From: Kangiella spongicola
GTDB lineage: Bacteria > Pseudomonadota > Gammaproteobacteria > Enterobacterales > Kangiellaceae
Direction: 5' to 3'
DNA length: 64,000 nt
Assembly (NCBI RefSeq): GCF_003194565.2
Contig: NZ_QICH01000001.1
Coordinates: 248,001-312,000 of the forward strand
In this document: positions 1 through 8,000 of the stretch, piece by piece
Position numbering within the stretch: the stretch's first letter is position 1
Layout: each line of letters starts with the position of its first letter
Program-made: the position numbers and the translations under genes
Notes under the pieces: generated by a model
What the model saw: only the letters and a program-made list of their open reading frames with translations
Databases searched by the model: none
What the model was told of the DNA's origin: nothing

Positions 1-360
1 CACGCAGGCGTCACAATTTATACCATTGGTGTTGGTGCAGATAGAATGGTCGTTAGGAATAGCTTTTTTGGCGATCGTACGATAAACCCGTCAAAAGAAT
101 TAGATGAAGCGACCTTAACGGCGGTAGCCGAGAAAACGGGCGGCCAATATTTTCGTGCGCGCAACACCGAAGAGTTGGAAAAAATTTACGCCAAACTGGA
201 TGAATTAGAGCCAGTGGAAGATATGGATCAAAGTTATCGCCCAAGCAAAGCACTATTTTATATTCCGCTATTAATCGTATTGCTACTGAGCTTTGCGAAA
301 GTTTTATATCAAATTTTGGTGTCACGTCTAGTCCAGCGGACGGAGGCTAATAATGCCTGA
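1..360 (+). CDS. batA: BatA-like von Willebrand factor A protein, C-terminal part
   Basis: The frame is open from the first base, so the 5' part lies outside the window. The visible 119 residues contain the end of a VWA domain (AGVTIYTIGVGAD, then GGQYFRARNTEELEKIY) and one membrane span near the C terminus (ALFYIPLLIVLLLSFAKVLY). This is the usual end of BatA, a membrane-anchored protein of the Bat (Bacteroides aerotolerance) system found in many proteobacteria. It overlaps the next gene by 8 bases, which suggests translational coupling in one operon with batB and batD. MoxR and DUF58 genes would be expected upstream (known family context, not visible). The family assignment is firm. The actual role of Bat proteins is poorly defined. 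Confidence 0.85.
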   Translation, partial: HAGVTIYTIGVGADRMVVRNSFFGDRTINPSKELDEATLTAVAEKTGGQYFRARNTEELEKIYAKLDELEPVEDMDQSYRPSKALFYIPLLIVLLLSFAKVLYQILVSRLVQRTEANNA

Positions 361-2098
361 TCTAAGTCTTTTCCACTTTATACGCCCCTGGGCACTATTA
401 TTAATTATTCCTGCACTACTTCTGTTTTGGTTCTATCGTAAGATCAGCCAACAGCGCCAAGGCTGGGCGGCGATTATCGATCCGCATCTACTCGAATGGA
501 TAATGCCCCGCTCCGATGTTGGTAAAGCGCGTAAACATTTACCATTTCTTCTGTTAGTGTTTTGGATTATCGCTTGCCTAGCTTTAGCAGGCCCTACTTG
601 GAAGAAAACCCCACAACCGGTTTTTTCGAGTAAAGCCACGCAAGTTATATTGCTCGATATGTCCTACTCGATGGATGCCGACGATATAAAACCGAGTCGC
701 TTAGAGCGCGCGAAATATAAAATTAAAGATTACTTAAAGCTACACAACGAAGGGCTAACGGGATTAGTGGTTTATGCTGGCGATGGCTTTATTTTAAGCC
801 CACTCACGAGCGACAAAGATACCATTGAAAACCTTTTAGGCGCCCTATCGACAAACATTATGCCGCTGCTTGGTAGCCGCCCTGAATTAGGTTTTGAAAA
901 GGCTATCGACTTATTAGACAGCACTGGGTTAGCCCAAGGAAAAATCCTCTGGTTTACCGATGGTGCGGAAGAAGAAAACCTTGAGGCCATTACCGAGCAG
1001 TTAGAAGGTACGCCGTATCAAGTTACCGTGTTAGCGCTAGGAACCGAAGAAGGTGCCCCGATAAAACTCTCAAACGAGAAAGGCTTTCTCAAAGATCGAA
1101 ACGGCAATGTGGTCATCCCTCAGCTCGACTACTCCAAGCTAGAAGCCTTTGCGCGTGAAAATGATGCCTTGTTGACTCCAGTTACTGCCGGTAACAGCGA
1201 TGTGCAACTAATGGTTGAGGCGACCAGCACTAACACTGACTCCGAGCAACAAGAAAACAAGTTTGCTGACGACTGGTTTGATCTTGGTTATTGGTTAATT
1301 ATTTTATTGTTACCTTTAGCTTTATTGAGCTTTAAACACCGTGCTTTGCTTGGCTGTCTATGTCTATTCAGCTTCATGGGGTTGACCACACCAACTGCGC
1401 AAGCAAATCCTCTAGAGAAGCTCTTCCTTAACGATAACCAGCAAGCTAAAAAGCTACTTGATAAAGATAACCCAGAAGAAGCTTATAGTAAGTTTAAAGA
1501 CCCTCGTTGGAAAGCCCAAGCGGCATACCGCATGGGCAGTTATGATGCGGCTGAAAGATTATTAAAGCAGTTACCCGAAGATGTTCTACAGGCTGATGAT
1601 TGGTATAACAAAGGTAATGCCCTCGCCCTTCAAGGCGAGTACGAGCAAGCAATCGAAGCTTATGAGCAAGCATTAGCGCAAGATCCTGATCATCAAGACG
1701 CAGAGTATAATAAAGGCGTTGTCGAACAAGCGAAGCAACAACAAGAGCAGCAACAGGAACAGCAAAACCAGAATCAAGATGGTGACGCTGAGCAGAATGA
1801 TCAGCAGCAAGACTCCGAGCAACAACAGTCGGATCAAGAAAACGATCAAGAGTCAGATCAAGACAGCGAACAACAGCAACAAGATTCTGAGCAGCAACAA
1901 AGACAAGAGCAAGAACAGCAAAAGCCCGAGTTAACTGAAGAGCAGCTCAAAGAGCAGTTTAAAGAAGAAGAGAAAGATCAAGAGATGGAGCAGTGGTTGC
2001 GTCGCCTGCCTGATGATCCAGGTGGCTTATTGAGACGTAAAATGTACCGTGAGTACCAACGCCGTGGACGCAATCAGCATGTCGAAAAGAATTGGTAA
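353..2098 (+). CDS. batB: BatB-like VWA protein fused to a TPR/BatC-like C-terminal region
   Basis: The product has 581 residues. Two N-terminal membrane spans (about 11-27 and 63-80) precede a VWA domain with an intact MIDAS start, DMSYS, at 102-106. Two more hydrophobic segments lie at about 309-350. A periplasmic TPR-type region follows (about 385-460: DWYNKGNALALQGEYEQAIE, the TPR signature). Then comes an approximately 85-residue tract of Q, E, D and S, and a charged tail. The VWA-TPR fusion corresponds to BatB plus BatC in organisms that encode them separately. The start is the ATG overlapping the end of batA, and batD follows after 6 bases. The likely role is a membrane complex handling envelope or oxidative stress, inferred from the family name only. 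The Gln-rich tract is low complexity and may vary in length between strains. Confidence 0.88.
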   Translation: MPDLSLFHFIRPWALLLIIPALLLFWFYRKISQQRQGWAAIIDPHLLEWIMPRSDVGKARKHLPFLLLVFWIIACLALAGPTWKKTPQPVFSSKATQVILLDMSYSMDADDIKPSRLERAKYKIKDYLKLHNEGLTGLVVYAGDGFILSPLTSDKDTIENLLGALSTNIMPLLGSRPELGFEKAIDLLDSTGLAQGKILWFTDGAEEENLEAITEQLEGTPYQVTVLALGTEEGAPIKLSNEKGFLKDRNGNVVIPQLDYSKLEAFARENDALLTPVTAGNSDVQLMVEATSTNTDSEQQENKFADDWFDLGYWLIILLLPLALLSFKHRALLGCLCLFSFMGLTTPTAQANPLEKLFLNDNQQAKKLLDKDNPEEAYSKFKDPRWKAQAAYRMGSYDAAERLLKQLPEDVLQADDWYNKGNALALQGEYEQAIEAYEQALAQDPDHQDAEYNKGVVEQAKQQQEQQQEQQNQNQDGDAEQNDQQQDSEQQQSDQENDQESDQDSEQQQQDSEQQQRQEQEQQKPELTEEQLKEQFKEEEKDQEMEQWLRRLPDDPGGLLRRKMYREYQRRGRNQHVEKNW

Positions 2099-2104
2099 GA
2101 GTAT

Positions 2105-3856
2105 ATGAGTACAATGAATAGAATTCTAAGTTCTTTATTGATTTTACTGTCACTGCTAGTGTTTGCAGGGACGGCTTTCGCCAAAATAACCCTAACACTC
2201 GATCGCTCGGAAATACGAGCACACGAAACGTTTTTTCTACGGGTACAAGTTGAAGATCCTGCTACCTTAAACGCCGGCATTAACCTAGATTTTCTACCTA
2301 ACGACATCCAAGTTCGAGCTCGCCAAGAGTTTAATAACAGCATTATTATCAACGGCCAATATCGCTCACAAATGGGTTGGGATTTTGAGTTGTTGGCTGA
2401 GAACGCTGGAACTTTTACCATTCCAGCGTTAAGTATTGGTGCTGAACGCTCTAAACCTTTCACTATTCGCATCCTGCCTGAGGAATCTGGTTTTGATAAT
2501 CCGGACAGCGCTAAAATTAAACTTAGAGCGAACCTCAGTGACGAAGAAGTTTACGTTCAGCAACAGCTGATTTTTACAGTGCGTATTTATCGCTCTGTGG
2601 TCACTAGGAATCAAAACATCACCCCTATTCGCGTGACCAATGCGTTAGTTGAGCAACTAGGGGATAATAAAACTTTTAACTTTATTAAAAACGATAAAAG
2701 TTTCCGTGTTATCGAACAACGCTACGCGATTTTCCCACAACAAAGTGGCGATATGGTGATTGAGCCAATCACTTATAGCGCAACGATCTTGGACGATAGT
2801 AATAACAGCTCGCCTTGGCAGCGCTCACAATTAAAGCCGATTAGTTTAAGCACTCAGAAATATACGGTAAAAGTTAAGCCGAAGCCTGAAGGTGCTGCCG
2901 AGCCTTGGCTTCCAGCTTCTAGCCTAGAGCTCACTGCAGAATGGCAACCGAATAATCAAACCTTTACCGTCGGTGAGCCAGCACAGTTAGACTTTATCAT
3001 TAAAGGCTCTGGCTTACTCAAAACTCAGCTGCCTACAGTGACCTTTCCTATGCAAGACGGTATTACTATTTATCGAGATACTCCACAATATCACCAACGT
3101 TTTAATCGATTTGGCGTAAACAGTTACCACTTGGAAAAAGTGGTGGTTATACCAAGTAAGGCTGGTGAAGTTAGCTTGCCAGAGATTAAAATACCTTGGT
3201 GGAACGTGGAAACAGACCAGCAAGAGTTCGCTACATTAGAAGCGAAAACGATCCAGGTCGCTAGAAGTCAAAAACAGGTTACGCAAAATACTCAACAAGC
3301 CGTAGTTCCAGAGCAACAGAAACCCGCTATCGAACAGGCTAAAAAGCAAGAAGATAAACAACAGCCTGTTACTACAGATTCTTCAGAAGGTCATGATTAC
3401 TGGAAATATGCTAGCATCATTCTCGCCGTGATCTGGTTGATGACGCTTCTCCTGTGGTTTATCAAGCGTAATCGAAAAGCAGTAGCAAACGATCTAAGCT
3501 CGCAGAACTCACATACACGCGCTATCGATGAGACACCGTCCCACCTTAAAAGCATTATAAAAAGTGCAGCTGCCAATAATGCTAAGTCGACGGAAAAGCG
3601 CTTAAACAACTGGTTAAAAAGTCAGGCAAATTTAAGCCATGTAACAAACATTGTCCAACTTGAGAAGTATTGCCGCCAAACTGAGCAAGATCCACTCGCT
3701 AATGAACTTCAAGACCTTCAGCAGGCTCTTTATTCAGCCGACTACCAAAAGCCTTGGAACGGTCAGGACTTGGCCCGACTATTGCCAACGCTAGAGCTGG
3801 ATAAAAATATTGATAAAAGCCAAGGCTTACCCGGGCTTTACGAGTCCCGCGATTAA
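2105..3856 (+). CDS. batD: BatD-like periplasmic protein
   Basis: The product has 583 residues. A cleavable signal peptide (1 to about 26, ending AGTAFA) leads into a large beta-rich periplasmic region containing ITLTLDRSEIRAHETFFLRV, typical of BatD/oxygen-tolerance proteins. A single membrane span sits at about 439-460 (YASIILAVIWLMTLLLWFI), followed by a cytoplasmic tail of about 120 residues. The length suits the family. It lies 6 bases after batB and closes the Bat operon. The next gene starts 76 bases later. No clear intrinsic terminator is seen between batD and the dehydrogenase, so read-through is possible. The biochemical function is unknown in the literature; the family assignment is confident. 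Confidence 0.85.
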   Translation: MSTMNRILSSLLILLSLLVFAGTAFAKITLTLDRSEIRAHETFFLRVQVEDPATLNAGINLDFLPNDIQVRARQEFNNSIIINGQYRSQMGWDFELLAENAGTFTIPALSIGAERSKPFTIRILPEESGFDNPDSAKIKLRANLSDEEVYVQQQLIFTVRIYRSVVTRNQNITPIRVTNALVEQLGDNKTFNFIKNDKSFRVIEQRYAIFPQQSGDMVIEPITYSATILDDSNNSSPWQRSQLKPISLSTQKYTVKVKPKPEGAAEPWLPASSLELTAEWQPNNQTFTVGEPAQLDFIIKGSGLLKTQLPTVTFPMQDGITIYRDTPQYHQRFNRFGVNSYHLEKVVVIPSKAGEVSLPEIKIPWWNVETDQQEFATLEAKTIQVARSQKQVTQNTQQAVVPEQQKPAIEQAKKQEDKQQPVTTDSSEGHDYWKYASIILAVIWLMTLLLWFIKRNRKAVANDLSSQNSHTRAIDETPSHLKSIIKSAAANNAKSTEKRLNNWLKSQANLSHVTNIVQLEKYCRQTEQDPLANELQDLQQALYSADYQKPWNGQDLARLLPTLELDKNIDKSQGLPGLYESRD

Positions 3857-3932
3857 GCGCGGATTGGCATGTTTGGCAAGGGTTGGTACAATGCCAACCT
3901 AAAATTTCGACCATCAGAACATAGGTATTACT

Positions 3933-4691
3933 ATGGATTTCTCACAAGCTAAAGCTTTAATTAGTGGCGGCGCTTCTGGGCTAGGTTTAGCCACAGCAAA
4001 GCACGTTATCGCCAACGGCGGAAAAGTTGCACTTCTAGATATCAATGAAGAACAAGGTAACAACGTAGCCAAAGAACTTGGCGACAACGCTATTTTCATC
4101 AAAACAGATATCAGTAAAGAACAAGATGTAGACAGTGCCGCCGACAAAGCCGCTGAGTTTATGGGTGGGATTAATCTTGCTGTCAGCTGTGCTGGTGTAT
4201 TAGGTGCTGGCTTGATTCATAGCAAAAAAGGCCCAATGCCTGCCGACTATTTTCAAAAAGTTGTCGATATCAATCTAGTGGGGAGCTTCTTGTTAACTCG
4301 CGCTGCTTCGCGCCATATGCAAGAGAATGATGAAGTGAATGGTGAACGTGGTGTTATTATCCATACCGCTTCTATCGCCGCTTACGAAGGTCAGATAGGC
4401 CAGACAGCTTATTCAGCGACTAAGTCAGCCATTGTGGGTATGGTATTACCGTTGGCACGTGAGTTTGCTCGCATCAAGGTTCGTGTTATGGCTGTGGCGC
4501 CAGGTGTATTCGAAACGCCGATGATGGAAAAGATTACGCCGGAAGTGTGCGAACAAATTGCTGCGGGTATTCCTAACCCATCACGCTTCGGTACTACTGA
4601 AGAGTACGCGAAGCTGGTTCAGCATATTACTGAGAATGCTTACCTTAACGGCACAACTATTCGTTTAGATGCTGCCGCTAGGCTTCAATAG
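3933..4691 (+). CDS. short-chain dehydrogenase, 3-hydroxyacyl-CoA dehydrogenase type-2 (HSD10)-like
   Basis: This 252-residue classical SDR has the Rossmann motif GGASGLG at 12-18, the DI of the adenine pocket at 36-37 (favouring NAD over NADP), NxxS-type strand residues (SCAGVLGAG), a catalytic Ser near 147 and the YSATK active site (Tyr160, Lys164). The insert around residues 94-105 and the tail RFGTTEEYAKLVQHI resemble HSD10/acyl-CoA dehydrogenase type-2 enzymes of fatty-acid and branched-chain amino-acid breakdown. No beta-oxidation partner lies beside it, so the substrate is an inference. It is followed by a strong intrinsic terminator and is convergent with a 55-codon gene. Confidence 0.85.
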   Translation: MDFSQAKALISGGASGLGLATAKHVIANGGKVALLDINEEQGNNVAKELGDNAIFIKTDISKEQDVDSAADKAAEFMGGINLAVSCAGVLGAGLIHSKKGPMPADYFQKVVDINLVGSFLLTRAASRHMQENDEVNGERGVIIHTASIAAYEGQIGQTAYSATKSAIVGMVLPLAREFARIKVRVMAVAPGVFETPMMEKITPEVCEQIAAGIPNPSRFGTTEEYAKLVQHITENAYLNGTTIRLDAAARLQ

Positions 4692-4720
4692 CGCCCGTTA
4701 GTTTTAGCGCTATTGCACTA

Positions 4721-4755
4721 AAAAAGCACCAACTTAAAGTTCGGTGCTTTTTTTT
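4721..4755. terminator. bidirectional intrinsic terminator
   Basis: AAAAAAGCACC and GGTGCTTTTTTTT flank an inner AACTT/AAGTT pairing with one bulged C, giving a stem of about 11 bp. T runs lie on both sides (8 T on the plus side, 6 on the minus side). It ends the dehydrogenase transcript. On the other strand it also contains the last seven codons and stop of the 55-codon gene, so one hairpin serves two convergent genes. Confidence 0.85.
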
Positions 4756-4901
4756 ACCATGCTCAAAAACGAGCGGTCTTGAACACGTTCCTCAGCTACG
4801 ATTTCCGCACGTTCCTTCTGCTGATCTTTCATGTAGTTTTCAAATACTTGAGCGTACTCTTTCGATTGTTTCATTTCATCCGGTACTATCAAAACGCACA
4901 T
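4734..4901 (-). CDS. small conserved-looking protein of unknown function, 55 aa
   Basis: This gene is too short for routine gene calling. The ATG at 4901 is preceded by a strong ribosome site (AACAGGAG, then TTAGCA, then ATG). The product starts MCVLIVPDEMKQSKEYAQVF and is highly charged (MKDQQKERAEIVAEERVQDR), probably a single amphipathic helix with no membrane segment or signal peptide. The stop codon falls in the loop of the shared terminator. A candidate promoter (TTGCAA, a spacer of about 18, then TAGACT) lies upstream at roughly 4945-4975 on the minus strand. No family is recognised. The ribosome site, its own upstream region and the terminator argue for a real gene. Confidence 0.6.
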   Translation of the reverse strand: MCVLIVPDEMKQSKEYAQVFENYMKDQQKERAEIVAEERVQDRSFLSMVKKSTEL

Positions 4902-5037
4902 TGCTAACTCCTGTTAATGTTCTATATCTTTTGTATGAGTCTAGTAGAACAAAGGATTCTGAAGTTGCAATGAATAAATTGTGGCGAATTATGGCAATTG
5001 CAACTTTTGAGGGGATAGCGCTAGGATTGGGTTACGA

Positions 5038-5064
5038 AAAAGGCCCGAACTTGTCGGGCCTTTA
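5038..5064. terminator. intrinsic terminator after NAD-glutamate dehydrogenase
   Basis: A perfect 10-bp stem, AAAGGCCCGA/TCGGGCCTTT, with the loop ACTTG. It lies 24 bases beyond the stop codon of the minus-strand glutamate dehydrogenase and has a short A/T run on either side, so it can work in either direction. Confidence 0.85.
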
Positions 5065-5087
5065 AGTTTTTATAGCTTTAAAATCAA

Positions 5088-8000
5088 TTACTTAATCAAA
5101 CGCTGACTACGTTGCACTAGAATCTGCAATTCACGTAATGCCACCGAGAATTTAGCAAACTCATGGCTATTGCTTTGTTTGAAGTCAGTAACCATTTCAC
5201 GCCAGCGTAACAACAGATCTTCATGCTCCGATAGGAAGTGCTTGATTCGCTTCTCAGGCGTTTTGAATTTAGCGGTTAATGGTAATACCGCCTCAATCAA
5301 GTCGCGCTGCTGGTTATCAAGCTCTTCACGGAAAGCCGAACGAGCAAATGCTTGCCAGTGATTACCCACCGGTTGAGCAATAATCTGGTTCAAGAACCAG
5401 TGCAATTCGATTTCTGCGCCCAGTTTATAATAAACTTCAGCTACCGTTAGAATTGGCAGCTTGAACTGGGTTGCAAGCTCAATAATGTCCATAGCTGAGA
5501 ACATAGTACTTAGGTAGCTAACTTGTCTCGCAAGCTTCTCAGGAACGCCCTGCTCAACCAGCTCTTGTACTTCCTTCTCGATGCCTTTAGCTTCTTTAGC
5601 TTCAAGCGTCTTATGAACGTTCTTTTGTAGCTCAGCAACACCTTTGCTGAAGAACTCCACAACTTCTTCAATCGACTGATCTTTACTGCGATTACGTACA
5701 AACCAGCGAGTCGCACGACGCACAATACGACGAGCTTGGAACATCATGTTGGTCTGAACATTAGCTGGAACTTTATTATCCAACGCTTCAATGCTTTCGA
5801 ATAAGTCAGTCAGGTGGAAGGTTTCCTTAGCCATCACATAGCACTGCGCAACCTCACCAATATTCGCACCCACTTCATCGATAACACGGAACACAAAGTT
5901 AGTACCCATGAGGTTAACCATCTCGTTCGCTAAACACATAGAGATGATTTCATCTTTTAGCGGATGCTTCAGCATGTGCTCAAGATACTTCTTACGCAAT
6001 GGCTTAGGGAAATACTCTACCAAATAGCTTTCGAAGTAACTGTTTTCGGTTACGGCTGGAATACACAATGCATCTTTAAGCTCCATTTTGCCGTAAGCCA
6101 ACAGTACCGCTAACTCAGCACGAGTTAAGCCCTTACCGTTCGCTTCTCTTTCGATTAGCTCTTCGTCCGTTGGCAAATACTCAAGCGCACGATCTAAACC
6201 AATCGATTTCTCTAAACCGTGGATAAAGCGCATATGCTCTTTAACCATGGTTGCTGCACGAGTTTCGGTCACGCTAATTGACTGTGCCTGACGATAATTG
6301 TCTTTAATAACGATATCAGCAACTTCATCCGTCATGCGGGCTAATAAGTTATTTCGACGTGCCTGCGTTAGGTCGCCGTTAGTCACCACGCCATTTAGCA
6401 AGATCTTAATGTTAACTTCGTTATCCGAGCAGTTCACACCACCAGCGTTATCGATAAAGTCGGCGTTAGCACGGCCACCGTGTTGCATATATTCGATTCG
6501 GCCTAAGTGAGTACAACCTAAGTTACCACCTTCACCAATAACTTTTACCTGCATGTCTTTACCGTCAACACGCACAGCGTCATTCGCTTTATCGCCAACT
6601 TGGAGATGTGTCTCTTTGCTCGATTTAACGTAAGTACCGATACCACCGTTCCAGAATAAGTCCGCCTTCATTTTCAGGGCAGCATGAATAAACTCTGTTG
6701 GTGATAGCGATTTAGCTTTAACGCCAAGCATTTCTTGCATCTCAGGCGTTAAATCAATCTTTTTTGCACTTTTCTCAAAGACACCGCCGCCTTTTGAGAT
6801 TAGTTCTGGGTTGTAATCATTCCAACCCGAGCGTGGTAGATTAAATAAACGTTCACGCTCTTTATAACTGGTCGCAGCATCCGGATTAGGATCGACGAAG
6901 ATGTGCATGTGGTTAAAGGCAACTTGCAGTCGAATATGCTTCGATAGCAACATACCGTTACCGAATACGTCACCTGACATGTCGCCACAAGCTACTACCG
7001 TAAAGTCTTCGTTCTGACAGTCGATGCCAATTTCACGGAAGTGCCTTTTCACTGACTCCCAAGCACCACGAGCAGTAATACCCATGCCTTTATGGTCATA
7101 ACCATTACTACCACCTGATGCAAAAGCATCACCTAACCAGTGGCCATACTCTTCTGAGATACCGTTTGCGATATCAGAGAACGTAGCTGTACCTTTATCT
7201 GCAGCAACAACTAAATATGGGTCCGCGTCATCATGGATAACCACGTCTCTTGGATGAACTAGCTTGTCGTTGACATAGTTATCTGTAATGTCGAGTAATG
7301 CACGGATAAAGATTTTATAGCACTCAACACCTTCGGCGAAGAAAGCTTCACGTCCGCCAGTAGTCGGAAGTTGTTTACAGACAAATCCGCCTTTAGCACC
7401 GACAGGAACGATGACTGAGTTCTTAACTTGCTGAGCTTTTACCAAGCCTAGAACTTCTGTGCGGTAATCTTCACGACGATCTGACCAACGCAAACCACCA
7501 CGAGCCACTTTACCGCCACGTAGATGAACACCCTCGATACGAGGTGAGTAAACAAAGATTTCGTACATCAAGACAGGCTTTGGCATGTCCGTGATGACGC
7601 TAGGGTTCAGCTTGAACGAGATGTAACTCTTATCCTTACCATTTTCATCGGCTTGGTAGAAGTTTGTTCTAAGTGTTGCCTCAATAACCTCAATATATTT
7701 ATTGATGATTTTGTCTTGATCTAGGCTTTCAACATTCTGCACATCTTTCAGAAGCTGGCTTTTCTTAAGTGCATACTTGCGCTGGCTAAACTCTTCAGCT
7801 GGGTTGAACTTTAAGTCGAATAATTCATACAAACCTGTCGCCAATTCTGGGTATTGGGAAAGAGTCTGTTCGATATAAACCTGACTGAAGGTAAAGTTAA
7901 TTTGCCACATGTACTTGGCATACGCGCGCAACACAGCAACCTGACGCCAGTCTAAGCCCGCAGCAAGAATTAAGCGGTTAAACCCATCGTTTTCACTTTG

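Noticed and set aside
1719..1934. 71-codon plus-strand frame in the BatB Gln-rich region
   Set aside because: It is an out-of-frame shadow of the low-complexity CAA/CAG repeats.
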